Of a stretch of DNA of 64,000 bases, positions 43,816-53,906 are shown in pieces; within the stretch, counting starts at the first letter, position 1, and each line of letters opens with the position of its first letter. This stretch comes from an uncultured Pseudomonadales bacterium (GTDB taxonomy: Bacteria > Pseudomonadota > Gammaproteobacteria > Pseudomonadales > Cellvibrionaceae). The stretch spans positions 1-64,000 of the forward strand of contig CANLDL010000005.1 of the NCBI GenBank assembly GCA_947489425.1, written 5' to 3'. Both the position numbers and the translations under genes were made by a program. Under the pieces are notes generated by a model. The model saw nothing but the letters and a program-made list of their open reading frames with translations, had not been told where the DNA came from and made no database searches.

Positions 43816-45438
43816 ATGAATCATAAAATATTTAAAGCAGGCTTATTAAGCTGTTCCCTCTTTCTTTTAGCCTCTTGTGGAGGTGGCGGTGGTGGCAGTG
43901 ATGATGCTAGTAGTTCTGCTTCTGCAGGTAATGCCGATCTCTCTACTTTTGTCGCGGTAGGGGATTCCCTAACAGCAGGTTTTGCCGATGGCTCCTTATA
44001 TTTTGATGGTCAGCTAGATTCATACCCTAATATTCTTGCAACGTCTTTTGCCCAAGCCGGTGGCGGTACGTTTAACCAACCATTCGTTAGCGATAACTTG
44101 GGGGGGTTACTTATTGGTACTAATACTACCTCACAAGCACAGTCGCGATTAGTTTTAAATGGTAACAGTCCGGCACGCCAAAGCGAGAACCTTATGGTTA
44201 GTGCTCCAACTACCGAAGTGCTTAATTTGGGGGCTCCAAGCCAAGGTGCTTTAACGGGTCAAGGCCCTTTTAATAATTTGGGTGTGCCGGGCGCCAGAGT
44301 CACTCAGTTAGCGCTTAATGGCTTTGGCGATGCCGCTGGGCTTTCAGCTGGAGCGGCTAATCCTTTTTATGTGCGCTTTAACCAAGTTCCAGGTGACGGT
44401 GTAGCAGCTATCGGGGGAGCAAATCCAGGGCAGTCACTTCTTGAGGCCGCTGTTGCTCAAAACCCGACATTTTTTACGTTATGGATAGGCAATAATGATG
44501 TTTTAGATTTTGCCACTAGTGGTGGTGTTAACGAGACTGCGGGTATAGGTAGTGGCCAAATTACACCCGTTGCAACCTTTAACGCAGACTATAATAATCT
44601 AGTTACAAACTTAACAGCCGGTGGTGCTGAAGGAGTATTAGTCAACATACCTGCAATTACCGATATTCCTTTTTTTACTACGGTAGCATTTAACCCTATT
44701 GTTCTGCCAAGTTCTAGCGCCGGAGTGCCTGATATAGCAACACTTAATGCTTTGGTTGCTACTTATAATGGTGCTGTTGAGGCTGCTAGAGTTGCTACTA
44801 CTATTACCGATGCCGAGGCTGCTGCCCGTACAATTACTTTTGCAACAGGTAATAATGCGCCCATTATTATTGACGAAACTTTACCCGTCATCGGAGGGCT
44901 TCAGGTTCGACAGGCAACAGCTAATGATGCTATTTTGTTAACCACTGCAGCTGGATTGGCTGCAGGAAATGGCCTTTCTATTGGAGGTGTATCGCCACTT
45001 GATGGGGTAACACCTCTCCCTGTCCCCTTAACTGATGCGCAGGTGCTAACCGCTAGTGAAATTCAATTAATTACAACGGCTACAGCCGCCTACAATGCGA
45101 CTATACAAGGTTTAGCTTCAGGTAGTTCTAGCCTTGTTTTATACGATGCAGCAGCAGATCTTGCGCAATTAAACTCCGGTGGTATCAATATTGGGGGCAG
45201 TACAACGATTACTTCGACATTTGCTACAGGTGGGGCCTTTTCTTTAGATGGTGTTCACCCCACGGCCCAAGGTTACGCTGTTATCGCCAATGGTATTATT
45301 GAAGCAATAAATGACGGTTTTAGTGCAAACCTTAATGAAGCTGATGCAACTGAATTTTCCACCGTTTTTAACGCATTCCCCGCGGGTACAGACTTTTCAG
45401 TCCCTGCTGGTTTTTCAATGTCTAGTAATGGTTTTTAA
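43816..45438 (+). CDS. GDSL/SGNH hydrolase lipoprotein
   Basis: A 540-residue lipoprotein esterase. The lipobox is FLLASC near residue 21, followed by a Gly/Ser run. SGNH blocks are visible: FVAVGDSLTAGFADGSL (nucleophile Ser), GVPGARV, WIGNNDVLDF (Gly and Asn), and DGVHPTAQGYAVIANG (Asp-His). A long Ala/Thr-rich insertion separates blocks III and V (about residues 290-430). It should be anchored in the outer membrane, releasing fatty acids or acyl groups for the neighbouring FadL-type porin. A strong terminator follows. Confidence 0.92.
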   Translation: MNHKIFKAGLLSCSLFLLASCGGGGGGSDDASSSASAGNADLSTFVAVGDSLTAGFADGSLYFDGQLDSYPNILATSFAQAGGGTFNQPFVSDNLGGLLIGTNTTSQAQSRLVLNGNSPARQSENLMVSAPTTEVLNLGAPSQGALTGQGPFNNLGVPGARVTQLALNGFGDAAGLSAGAANPFYVRFNQVPGDGVAAIGGANPGQSLLEAAVAQNPTFFTLWIGNNDVLDFATSGGVNETAGIGSGQITPVATFNADYNNLVTNLTAGGAEGVLVNIPAITDIPFFTTVAFNPIVLPSSSAGVPDIATLNALVATYNGAVEAARVATTITDAEAAARTITFATGNNAPIIIDETLPVIGGLQVRQATANDAILLTTAAGLAAGNGLSIGGVSPLDGVTPLPVPLTDAQVLTASEIQLITTATAAYNATIQGLASGSSSLVLYDAAADLAQLNSGGINIGGSTTITSTFATGGAFSLDGVHPTAQGYAVIANGIIEAINDGFSANLNEADATEFSTVFNAFPAGTDFSVPAGFSMSSNGF

Positions 45439-45470
45439 TTATGAATTGTAATGATTCATAAGCCCCCTCG

Positions 45471-45496
45471 AGCCGCTCTTTGAGCGGCTTTTTTTA
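45471..45496 (+). terminator. Intrinsic terminator after the GDSL esterase
   Basis: AGCCGCTC / GAGCGGCT with a TTT loop and a T-tract of seven. A textbook terminator. Confidence 0.88.
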
Positions 45497-45685
45497 TGCT
45501 AAACATTTAAGTATCCTTATAAATAATTTGTGCAAAATTTATAATGTATTGAGTTTAGATAATGAGAATTGTGATATGAGATAAGTAAAAAGAGATACAT
45601 AATATTTTAAAATAAATGCATCTCCTTTTTTATTGTTTCAATTTTTTAGCAGCCTTTTTGTTACTTAGTTGCTTACTTTCATTGC

Positions 45686-46585
45686 TTACAGCTTGGCAAG
45701 AACATCGGCAATTTCGCTACCAAACTCCGATGGCCGAACAATAACGCGTACACCACAGTCTCGTAAAATTTCTACTTTTTCAGCGGCAGATTCACCTGAG
45801 GAAGAAACAATGGCACCCGCATGACCCATGCGGCGACCTTTAGGTGCCGTTAAGCCCGCGATATAACCCAGTACTGGTTTCTTCATATGGTCGCGTACAA
45901 ATGCGGCAGCTTGGGCTTCTTGTGGGCCACCAATTTCACCAATCATAATCACCGCGTCGGTCTCGTCATCTTCTTCAAAACGCTGTAAGTGATCAAGGAA
46001 GGAGCTACCATTGATTGGGTCACCACCAATGCCCACACTGGTACTTACGCCAATGCCTAGTGCTTTCATTTGCGATGCGGCTTCGTAACCCAATGTGCCC
46101 GAGCGACCAATAATGCCAATGTTGCCCTGTGAGTAAATATGGCCAGGCATAATCCCCAACATTGCTTTCCCTGGGCTAATGGTGCCTGCGCAGTTAGGCC
46201 CCGTTAGGCACATGCGCTCGTCTTTTTTATAGCGGCGCATATAACGTTTTACACGAATCATATCTTGAGCAGGTACACCATCGGTTACGCTGACGCAAAA
46301 ACGAATACCGGCGTCTGCTGCCTCCATAATAGCATCGGCTGCAAATGGTGGTGGTACAAATACAATACTGGCCTCGGCACCGGTATGTTTTACTGCGTCT
46401 TTTACCGTATCAAATACAGGGCGATCTAGGTGTGTTTCTCCGCCTTTGCCTGGAGTTACACCACCGACAATATTTGTTCCGTAGTTGATCATATCGTTGG
46501 CATGGAAGGTACCAATACGACCAGTAAAGCCCTGTACAATGACTGGGGTTTTTTCATTGCTTGAACAACGCCTTCTGCAACCCAA
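45686..46585 (-). CDS. mtkB: Malate-CoA ligase alpha subunit (MtkB), 5' end abnormal
   Basis: About 290 recognisable residues of the CoA-ligase alpha subunit: [34 protein letters not shown], and the phosphohistidine loop [11 protein letters not shown]. The MtkB family makes malyl-CoA from malate, CoA and ATP with the beta subunit. The normal first residues (MSILID-type) are missing. The only in-frame starts upstream are a TTG at 46585 whose codons lie within the mtkA coding sequence. The family sequence resumes one frame off from mtkA, right after its codons for VQAMKK. It could be expressed by -1 frameshifting or be inactive; a one-base sequencing error is also possible. Confidence 0.85.
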   Translation of the reverse strand: MGCRRRCSSNEKTPVIVQGFTGRIGTFHANDMINYGTNIVGGVTPGKGGETHLDRPVFDTVKDAVKHTGAEASIVFVPPPFAADAIMEAADAGIRFCVSVTDGVPAQDMIRVKRYMRRYKKDERMCLTGPNCAGTISPGKAMLGIMPGHIYSQGNIGIIGRSGTLGYEAASQMKALGIGVSTSVGIGGDPINGSSFLDHLQRFEEDDETDAVIMIGEIGGPQEAQAAAFVRDHMKKPVLGYIAGLTAPKGRRMGHAGAIVSSSGESAAEKVEILRDCGVRVIVRPSEFGSEIADVLAKL

Positions 46586-47562
46586 TCGCAGCGGTTAATT
46601 CCTGCAAAGATATTCACTAAAATAGCCTCTACATTGTCATCGGATAGCACCAAATTAAAGGCTTTAGCAACGCGCTCTGGCGATGCGCCACCACCAATAT
46701 CTAGAAAGTTAGCGGGTTCGCCACCACAATGTTTTATCATATCCATTGTGGCCATAGCTAAACCTGCACCATTGATAATACAACCGATATTGCCATCTAG
46801 GCCGACATAACTTAGGCCACGATCAGCGGCCATCATTTCGCGAGGATCTTCTTGAGATTTATCACGTAACTCCGCAATGGCTTGGCGTCTAAACAGTGCA
46901 TTGTCGTCAAAGCCCATCTTTGCATCTAATGCCAAAATACGGCCATCGTCAGTAACAATAAGTGGGTTAACCTCAACCATAGTGGCATCTAATTCACTAA
47001 ACGCGCGGTAGCATGCCAAGATGGCGGTAATTGCCTGGCTAACTTGTGCGGGTTCTATACCGAGCTTAAATACGATTTCGCGAGCCTCAAAAGCTTGCAT
47101 GCCTACGGCAGATTCAATACCGATACGAATGATAGAATCAGGGTCTTTTTCAGCGACTTCTTCGATATCCATACCGCCAGCAGCGGAGGCTACAACCATA
47201 ATTCTTTCGGTTGCGCGATCTAATAAAAAACCTAGATATATTTCACGGGCAATGGGCATGCCTTCTTCGATATACAAACGGTTAACCAGCTTGCCCTGTG
47301 GACCGGTTTGGTGAGTGACTAGACGCTTACCCAGCATTTCATTGGCTGCTTCATAAACCTCGTTTTCGCTATCACACACTTTAACGCCGCCGGCTTTACC
47401 ACAAGCACCAGAATGTATTTGTGCTTTTACTACCCATTTTTCACCACCAATTTCTTTGGCCCGATAAGCTGCTTGCTCTGGGCTATAGGCAAGCTCACCC
47501 ATGGGAATAGGCATCCCAAATTCTGCCAATAAGGCTTTTGCTTGATATTCATGAATATCCAC
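46489..47562 (-). CDS. mtkA: Malate-CoA ligase beta subunit (MtkA), C-terminally truncated
   Basis: An ATP-grasp CoA-ligase beta subunit: [37 protein letters not shown], and [20 protein letters not shown]. The start is GTG with a strong AAGGAGG site. Relatives run to about 390 residues, but here family sequence ends at about residue 338 with VQAMKK. The frame then reads 19 codons of mtkB DNA out of frame ([19 protein letters not shown]) and stops. The last about 50 residues of the CoA-binding domain are absent. An A6 run sits exactly at the junction. It forms an operon with the downstream alpha subunit and upstream malyl-CoA lyase. Confidence 0.88.
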   Translation of the reverse strand: MDIHEYQAKALLAEFGMPIPMGELAYSPEQAAYRAKEIGGEKWVVKAQIHSGACGKAGGVKVCDSENEVYEAANEMLGKRLVTHQTGPQGKLVNRLYIEEGMPIAREIYLGFLLDRATERIMVVASAAGGMDIEEVAEKDPDSIIRIGIESAVGMQAFEAREIVFKLGIEPAQVSQAITAILACYRAFSELDATMVEVNPLIVTDDGRILALDAKMGFDDNALFRRQAIAELRDKSQEDPREMMAADRGLSYVGLDGNIGCIINGAGLAMATMDMIKHCGGEPANFLDIGGGASPERVAKAFNLVLSDDNVEAILVNIFAGINRCDWVAEGVVQAMKKPQSLYRALLVVLVPSMPTI

Positions 47563-47583
47563 TAGAATTCCTCCTTAGCGAAA

Positions 47584-48531
47584 TTAATTATTATTTTTTG
47601 CTTGAATAGCGTTGTCAGTATCCACAATGTTTTGTGCCATACGTGCCGAGGCAGCATCGATCATGCGGCCATTTAATTGCGCTGCACCTTTACCTTGACT
47701 AGCAGCCTCTTCAAGTGCTGTTAGTACCGCCTTGGCGTGCTCTACTTCTTTGGCAGGAGGTGTGAATACATCATTTGCTAATTCGATTTGTGATGGATGA
47801 ATTGCCCATTTGCCTTCATAGCCTAAGGCAGCCGCGCGTCTGGCAGCCATTAGATAACCCTCGGGGTCATTAAAATCACCAAAAGGTCCATCGATGGCGC
47901 GAATACCATAGGCACGGCAAGCAACCAACATTTGAGAAAGGCCGTGGTGCCATTGGTCGGCAGGGTAATCAGGGTTTAGGCCACCTATATTGACTGTACG
48001 TGCACGGCAGCTCGCGGCGTAGTCAGCTACACCAAAGTGTAGTGCTTCCATACGTGTGCTTGATCGCGCAATTTCCCCGACATTGGCCACACCCAATGTA
48101 ATTTCGATAAGGGCTTCGATACCTATGCGGTTGGTAAAGCCTTTTGCTTCTTCGATTTGAGTCAACATGGCATCAACCATATAAACATCTGCTGCTACAC
48201 CGACCTTCGGAATCAATAGGGTATCGATTTTATCGCCAGCCTGTTCGACAAGGTCGACTACATCGCGATACATATAGTGCGTATCTAAACTGTTGATGCG
48301 CACCGAAATACTTTTACCTTTGCCGCGCCAATCAATGTCGTGCAAAGCCTCTATAATGTTTTTACGAGATTGTTCTTTGTCGGCAGGGGCTACGGCATCC
48401 TCTAAATCGAGAAAGATATAATCAACGTCTGAATTCGCTGCTTTTTCGAACATCGTTGGGTTTGAACCAGGTACGGCTAATTCACTGCGTTGCAAGCGTT
48501 GGTGTGCTTGCGGATATTGTGTATGACTCAT
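47584..48531 (-). CDS. mcl: Malyl-CoA / beta-methylmalyl-CoA lyase
   Basis: A 315-residue HpcH/HpaI-fold lyase (CitE-like): RLQRSELAVPGSNPTMFEKA, DYIFLDLEDAVAPADKEQSR and GIEALIEITLGVANVGEIA. It splits malyl-CoA to acetyl-CoA and glyoxylate or runs in reverse. Together with malate-CoA ligase it forms the last steps of the serine cycle or a glyoxylate-assimilation route. No other serine-cycle genes are in the window. It is first in the minus-strand operon, 21 bases before mtkA. Confidence 0.9.
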   Translation of the reverse strand: MSHTQYPQAHQRLQRSELAVPGSNPTMFEKAANSDVDYIFLDLEDAVAPADKEQSRKNIIEALHDIDWRGKGKSISVRINSLDTHYMYRDVVDLVEQAGDKIDTLLIPKVGVAADVYMVDAMLTQIEEAKGFTNRIGIEALIEITLGVANVGEIARSSTRMEALHFGVADYAASCRARTVNIGGLNPDYPADQWHHGLSQMLVACRAYGIRAIDGPFGDFNDPEGYLMAARRAAALGYEGKWAIHPSQIELANDVFTPPAKEVEHAKAVLTALEEAASQGKGAAQLNGRMIDAASARMAQNIVDTDNAIQAKNNN

Positions 48532-49258
48532 GTTATTTTTCTCTTAGTTATTTATTATTTTTTAGGCTAAGTCATTACGCGATAAAAGTAGGGTGTGATG
48601 ACTTAGCTATATCGCTGAAACCTTTAGCAGCTGTACGTCTCGGAGCTGATGCGCGGACTTTGACACACATAAAAAGATTATTTCAAGCTATAATCAACGC
48701 CTGTTTTTCGAGAAATTATGACTCAGTATTTTTTGCTAAATGAAACAAATATAAGAATTAAAAAAATGATAATGTTGGTATCAAAACTACGACTAAAGTC
48801 TTAGATGAGAGGTGTATAATTTTTTATAAAAATTTCATATATACATTAAAATAATTGATATTTTCACTTAAAAATCTAACGAAATCCGACTTTAGCCATA
48901 AATAAAATGGATATTGGGTGATGCCACTAAGCTAAAAGTATCGGTTGATTATGTGTATCTAAAATCTAAAGAATGGATAAGAAGGCTAAAAAATAGGGGC
49001 TAATACTCATAGTATCTTCAAGTTCTTAGGGTTACTAAACGGACATTTATTGAACAAAGGGTTTATAATTCTTAAGTAAAGGTTGCTATTTGAATTGATA
49101 AATATATTTGTATGGCTTAATTTTTTTGTTTGTCTTTTCTTTCGTCCAGTTATTGCCAATTAGGCGGCTATTCCCACTTTAGGCTCTCCCTGCTAGAATA
49201 CGCGGCCATTTTATGCACTGGGTTATGTATATAAATCCAGTGGTTAAGGTTTACCGAT
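48532..49258. other. Intergenic region between mcl and nadA
   Basis: This 727-bp, AT-rich stretch holds divergent promoters but no gene I can support. Near nadA, CACTGG (49216-49221) and CCAGTG (49237-49242) form a dyad in the leader, and TAGAAT at 49194 could be a -10 element. Otherwise nothing is seen. Confidence 0.5.
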
Positions 49259-50326
49259 ATGACAGATACCACTTTAGAGCAAGTTCCCCCGTTAATGGAT
49301 AAAACCCGTGAGTTGGTTAAATCCCATTTAGTCGATTTTGCTAAACAAAGCTATACCCCAGAGCAAACGGCAGAGCTTACAGCGCGTATTAAAGTGCTAC
49401 TCAAAGAAAAAAACGCGGTATTAGTCGCGCACTACTATACAGACCCAGCTATCCAGGCACTTGCCGAGGAGACGGGCGGTTTTGTCTCAGACTCCTTAGA
49501 GATGGCGCGTTTTGGTAAAGAAAATCCAGCGCAAACCTTAATTGTCGCTGGTGTTAAGTTTATGGGCGAGACAGCTAAGATTCTCACACCTGAAAAACGC
49601 GTACTGATGCCAACCCTTGAAGCTACATGTTCTCTAGATCTTGGTTGTCCTATCGATGAGTTCTCTAAGTTTTGCGATGCCCATCCAGAGCGTGAGGTGG
49701 TGGTTTATGCCAATACCTCGGCCGAGGTAAAAGCCCGTGCCGACTGGGTAGTGACTTCCAGTATTGCACTTGATGTTGTCGATTACCTAGATAGCGAGGG
49801 TAAAAAGATTATTTGGGCGCCCGATAAGCATTTAGGTGACTATGTACAGCGCGAGACAGGTGCAGATATGCTGTTGTGGGATGGCGCTTGTATAGTACAT
49901 GAAGAGTTTAAAGCCAAAGGTATTGAGGATTTAAAAGCGGTATACCCCGATGCAGCCGTATTAGTACACCCTGAGTCGCCACAATCTGTTATCGCTATTG
50001 CCGATGCAGTTGGGTCTACCTCGCAGCTTATCCATGCTGCCAACACATTACCTAATCCTCAATTTATAGTGGCAACTGATGAAGGCATTTTTTATAAAAT
50101 GCAGCAGCTGACACCTGATAAAGAATTCTTGATTGCCCCAACTGCGGGTAGTGGTGCAACTTGTCGTAGTTGTGCAAATTGCCCGTGGATGGCAATGAAT
50201 AGTTTGGAGCGAATTATCCATGCGCTAGAAGAGGGTACAGACGAGATTCATGTTGATGCCGAGCTTGGTCAAAAAGCCATGCGGCCACTACAGCGTATGC
50301 TAGATTTTAAGGCAAATCATATGTAA
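49259..50326 (+). CDS. nadA: Quinolinate synthase NadA
   Basis: A 355-residue [4Fe-4S] enzyme condensing iminoaspartate with dihydroxyacetone phosphate to quinolinate for NAD synthesis. Key segments: [20 protein letters not shown], the cysteine in [14 protein letters not shown], and the CxxCxxC near the C-terminus in [16 protein letters not shown]. Length is normal for the gammaproteobacterial type. It stands alone and is upstream of speA by 160 bases. Confidence 0.96.
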   Translation: MTDTTLEQVPPLMDKTRELVKSHLVDFAKQSYTPEQTAELTARIKVLLKEKNAVLVAHYYTDPAIQALAEETGGFVSDSLEMARFGKENPAQTLIVAGVKFMGETAKILTPEKRVLMPTLEATCSLDLGCPIDEFSKFCDAHPEREVVVYANTSAEVKARADWVVTSSIALDVVDYLDSEGKKIIWAPDKHLGDYVQRETGADMLLWDGACIVHEEFKAKGIEDLKAVYPDAAVLVHPESPQSVIAIADAVGSTSQLIHAANTLPNPQFIVATDEGIFYKMQQLTPDKEFLIAPTAGSGATCRSCANCPWMAMNSLERIIHALEEGTDEIHVDAELGQKAMRPLQRMLDFKANHM

Positions 50327-50485
50327 TGCTTTTACTATAAAATATATGTGTACTACCTAAGCGCGTTCTATTTATAGGACGCGTTTTGCGTTACACCTAA
50401 TGATGTCTCATTATTTATTCATTTACGCCCTTAATGTTGGGTAAGGCAATAACATAGAAATAGATCAGTAAGAAGAGCGACCCTA

Positions 50486-52444
50486 TTGAAAAGTATCCCT
50501 ATTGATAGTTGGACTAAAGAGCACGCCGAGGAGTTGTATGGCATCCCTAATTGGGGTTGTGATTACTTCTCGATATCGCCCGAGGGCAATGTAGAGATTA
50601 TTGCTCCACCAGTATCTACTGATTCAAATACTACTCATCCAGAAAAACCCCCACCTGCACGTGTTGCGTTTATTGATATTATTAAGGCAATGCGCGAGCG
50701 CGAGCTCGATATGCCATTGCTATTGCGTATCGAAAATTTACTCGATCATCGTATTAGTTATTTAAATCAATCCTTCGCAAAGGCAATTGCAGGCTCGGGT
50801 TATCAAAATCATTACCGTGGCGTGTTTCCTATTAAGGTTAATCAACAAAGCCATGTGATCAATGAGATTACCCACTTTGGCTCACAATATAATCATGGCC
50901 TTGAAGCGGGTAGTAAAGCAGAGCTCATTATTGCTCTGGCTAATATCAATGATGACGATGCCTATATTATTTGTAATGGCTACAAAGATGCTGAGTTTAT
51001 CGACCTTGGCTTGCACGCTGTTAAACTCGGTGTAGAGTGTTTTTTTGTTATTGAAACTCCCTCGGAATTACCTACTATTATCGAGCGTAGCAAACGCTTA
51101 GGTGTAAAACCAAAACTGGGTGTACGCTTAAAGCTTGCCTCAAAAGTTGACGGGCATTGGAGTGCCGATAGTGGTGACCGTAGTATTTTTGGCCTTAACA
51201 CTATTCAGTTAATGGATTTAATCGAGCAATTAAAAGCGGCCAATATGCTCGATTGCCTGCAATTAATGCATTTTCATTTGGGCTCGCAAATCCCTAATAT
51301 CCGCAATATTCGCACGGGTATGAGCGAGGCTTGTCGCTATTATGTTGAGTTAGTGCGCGAAGGTGTGCCACTACAGTATATTGATTTAGGTGGTGGGCTT
51401 GCCGTTGATTACGATGGTAGCCAAAGCAACGATACCCACAGTATGAATTACCAAATTAATGAGTATTGCGTGGATGTTGTCGAGGCAATTATGGAAGCAC
51501 TCGACCCAGAAAATATCCCTCATCCAGTGATTATTACAGAGTCAGGCCGCGCAACTATCGCATACTCTTCTGTACTTTTATTTAATATTTTAGATATTAG
51601 TCACTTTGATCCTGCTCCACTGCCTAAGGTGTTACCCGTTGACTCCCACGACATGATTCGAAATTTATTTGATGTTGTTGAGAATATTAATAAGCATCGC
51701 CTACAAGAAAGCTATAACGATGCCACCCATTATCGTGACGAAATGCGTGAGCTATTTCACCGCGGGCAAATAAACCTTAGAGAGCGTGCTCTGGGTGAGA
51801 ATATTTATTTATCGATTATGCAGCGCATTGTGAATAAATTACCCGAGCTTGATCGTATCCCTCAAGAGCTAGAGCATTTAGGCGAAGAGCTTGCCGATAT
51901 TTATTACGGTAACTTTAGCGTGTTTCAATCGCTGCCCGATGCCTGGGCAATCGACCAGATATTCCCGGTAATGCCATTGCATCGCCTTAATGAAGCGCCA
52001 ACACGCGAGGCCATTATTGCCGATATTACCTGCGACTGTGATGGCAAGATTGACCTCTTTAGTACGCTTAATGGCGAGCAACGACGCACACTGCCATTGC
52101 ACCCTTTAAAAAATGGTGACGACTACTATCTGGGCGTTTTTTTAGTCGGTGCTTATCAAGAGACTCTAGGCGACCTACACAATTTGTTTGGTGATACTAA
52201 CGTTGCCAGTATTCGCATTAATCAAGACAATAGTTTTGATGTGGTGACAGAATTCCAAGGCGACAGCATCGCCGATGTACTCAGTTATGTGGAATATAAC
52301 CCGAGTCGTTTACAACAAGATTTTAGGGATATTGCCGAGCGTGCCGTTAAGGCTAAAAAAATATCCGTGGCTGATCGCCAATTAATGCTAAAAGATTTTA
52401 ACGAGAGTCTTCGTGGGTATACCTACTACGAAGACTCGATATAA
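50486..52444 (+). CDS. speA: Biosynthetic arginine decarboxylase
   Basis: A 652-residue PLP enzyme that makes agmatine from arginine. Start is TTG (50486); no in-frame ATG gives a better N-terminus, and the protein opens WTKEHAEELYGIPNWGCDYF as in SpeA. The PLP Lys is in YRGVFPIKVNQQSHVI. Other family segments: GLEAGSKAELI, LHFHLGSQIPNI-like MHFHLGSQIPN, and VDLGGGL-type YIDLGGGLAVDYDG. Length matches (about 630-660). It starts the polyamine cluster: the product agmatine is the substrate of the agmatinase encoded at 55200. Confidence 0.95.
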   Translation: MKSIPIDSWTKEHAEELYGIPNWGCDYFSISPEGNVEIIAPPVSTDSNTTHPEKPPPARVAFIDIIKAMRERELDMPLLLRIENLLDHRISYLNQSFAKAIAGSGYQNHYRGVFPIKVNQQSHVINEITHFGSQYNHGLEAGSKAELIIALANINDDDAYIICNGYKDAEFIDLGLHAVKLGVECFFVIETPSELPTIIERSKRLGVKPKLGVRLKLASKVDGHWSADSGDRSIFGLNTIQLMDLIEQLKAANMLDCLQLMHFHLGSQIPNIRNIRTGMSEACRYYVELVREGVPLQYIDLGGGLAVDYDGSQSNDTHSMNYQINEYCVDVVEAIMEALDPENIPHPVIITESGRATIAYSSVLLFNILDISHFDPAPLPKVLPVDSHDMIRNLFDVVENINKHRLQESYNDATHYRDEMRELFHRGQINLRERALGENIYLSIMQRIVNKLPELDRIPQELEHLGEELADIYYGNFSVFQSLPDAWAIDQIFPVMPLHRLNEAPTREAIIADITCDCDGKIDLFSTLNGEQRRTLPLHPLKNGDDYYLGVFLVGAYQETLGDLHNLFGDTNVASIRINQDNSFDVVTEFQGDSIADVLSYVEYNPSRLQQDFRDIAERAVKAKKISVADRQLMLKDFNESLRGYTYYEDSI

Positions 52445-52459
52445 ACATCATTGAAAAAT

Positions 52460-52487
52460 TACCTGCGTTGCCTACAGGACGTAGGTA
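52460..52487. terminator. Hairpin after speA
   Basis: TACCTGCGT / ACGTAGGTA (one G-T wobble) around a ten-base loop, about 16 bases after the speA stop, without a clear T-tract. Confidence 0.4.
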
Positions 52488-52531
52488 AGCAGTGATAGTA
52501 GGGAATGGAAACGTTTGTTATTGCTACGTTT

Positions 52532-52589
52532 AAAATAGTCTCAAAGTGCTCATTTATTCGCATATAAACTCCGCTTTTTCGACTATTTT
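52532..52589. repeat. Long imperfect palindrome, possibly a dispersed intergenic repeat
   Basis: Perfect outer arms AAAATAGTC (52532-52540) and GACTATTTT (52581-52589), with imperfect internal complementarity around CTCATTTA and TAAACTCCGC. I have seen similar CTCATTTA...TAAACTCCGC palindromes as dispersed elements in marine gammaproteobacteria; only one copy is visible here, so dispersal is not shown. Confidence 0.45.
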
Positions 52590-52686
52590 TGCCTTGCACT
52601 AACTGCCTCGCCTACATTTTTAAATAATGTTTTATGTAATTAATTAAATGAATAGAAAACCTGAAACAAGAAATAGAGGAATTATC

Positions 52687-53898
52687 ATGGCAAAAGTTGT
52701 GATTATTGGAGCAGGCGGTGTTGGGGGTGTTGTTGCCCATAAATGCGCGCAAGTACCCGAAGTGTTTAGCGATATAGTATTAGCCAGCCGAACAGAAGCT
52801 AAATGTATTGCTATTGCAGAGCAAGTTAAAAAAGCAACGGGGCAAGTTATTAAAACAGCAGCAATAGATGCCGATAATGTGCCCGCGCTTGTTGAGTTTT
52901 TTAATCAAGAAAAGCCTTTTTTAGTGATTAATGTGGCTCTGCCTTATCAAGATTTAACCATTATGGATGCCTGTCTTGAGTCTGGTGTGCATTATTTAGA
53001 TACCGCCAATTACGAGCCATTAGACGAGGCAAAATTTGAATATAAATGGCAGTGGGCCTACCAAGAAAAATTCCAGCAAGCGGGTTTAATGGCTGTATTA
53101 GGCTCGGGTTTTGACCCTGGTGCAACCAATATGTTTACTGCACATATGGCTAAGCATCACTTCGATGAGATACACGAGCTAGATATTATCGATGTGAACG
53201 GAGGCGATCACGGTTATCCCTTTGCGACCAACTTTAATCCCGAGATTAATATTCGAGAAGTTACAGCAGATTGCCGCCATTGGGAAAACGGTGAATTTAT
53301 TACAACGCCTGCTATGTCGACTAAAGCCAGTTTTACCTGCCCAGAGGATGTTGGTACTTATAATATTTATCGACTTTATCACGAAGAACTAGAGTCTTTA
53401 GGTAAGCATTTTCCGTCACTAAAGCGTGCTCAATTTTGGATGAGTTTTTCAGACAATTATTTAAAGCACTTAGAAGTACTGGGTAATGTCGGCATGACGG
53501 GTATCGAGCCCGTTGACTTTAATGGCCAGCAAATTGTGCCTATTCAATTTTTAAAAGCCTTACTGCCAGACCCAGCAAGCCTTGGGCCGAGAACCCACGG
53601 TAAAACCTGTATTGGCTGCGTGGTAAAAGGTATTAAAGATGGCCAAGAAAAAATAGCCTACACCTATAATATTTGTGATCATCAAGACTGTTACAAAGAG
53701 GTTGCCTCCCAAGCGATTTCTTTTACAACGGGTGTGCCTGCCATGATCGGCGCTAAGATGATGATCGAAAAACATTGGCTTAAGCCCGGTGTTTGGAATA
53801 TGGAGCAACTCAACCCTGACCCATTTATGAATGATATGAACCAGTATGGACTACCATGGAAAACCATTGAGCTTGATTCATTTTCTTTAAGCGATTAG
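52687..53898 (+). CDS. Carboxynorspermidine / carboxyspermidine dehydrogenase
   Basis: A 403-residue NAD(P)-dependent saccharopine-dehydrogenase-like enzyme. I take ATG 52687 (AGAGGA ribosome site) rather than the ATG 13 codons upstream, because the Rossmann motif AKVVIIGAGGVGGVVAHKCA begins right there. Other segments: INVALPYQDLTIMDACLESG and LGSGFDPGATNMF. It condenses putrescine (or diaminopropane) with aspartate semialdehyde and reduces the Schiff base to carboxyspermidine. The following gene, eight bases later, decarboxylates it. Confidence 0.92.
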   Translation: MAKVVIIGAGGVGGVVAHKCAQVPEVFSDIVLASRTEAKCIAIAEQVKKATGQVIKTAAIDADNVPALVEFFNQEKPFLVINVALPYQDLTIMDACLESGVHYLDTANYEPLDEAKFEYKWQWAYQEKFQQAGLMAVLGSGFDPGATNMFTAHMAKHHFDEIHELDIIDVNGGDHGYPFATNFNPEINIREVTADCRHWENGEFITTPAMSTKASFTCPEDVGTYNIYRLYHEELESLGKHFPSLKRAQFWMSFSDNYLKHLEVLGNVGMTGIEPVDFNGQQIVPIQFLKALLPDPASLGPRTHGKTCIGCVVKGIKDGQEKIAYTYNICDHQDCYKEVASQAISFTTGVPAMIGAKMMIEKHWLKPGVWNMEQLNPDPFMNDMNQYGLPWKTIELDSFSLSD

Positions 53899-53906
53899 TA
53901 ACAATA

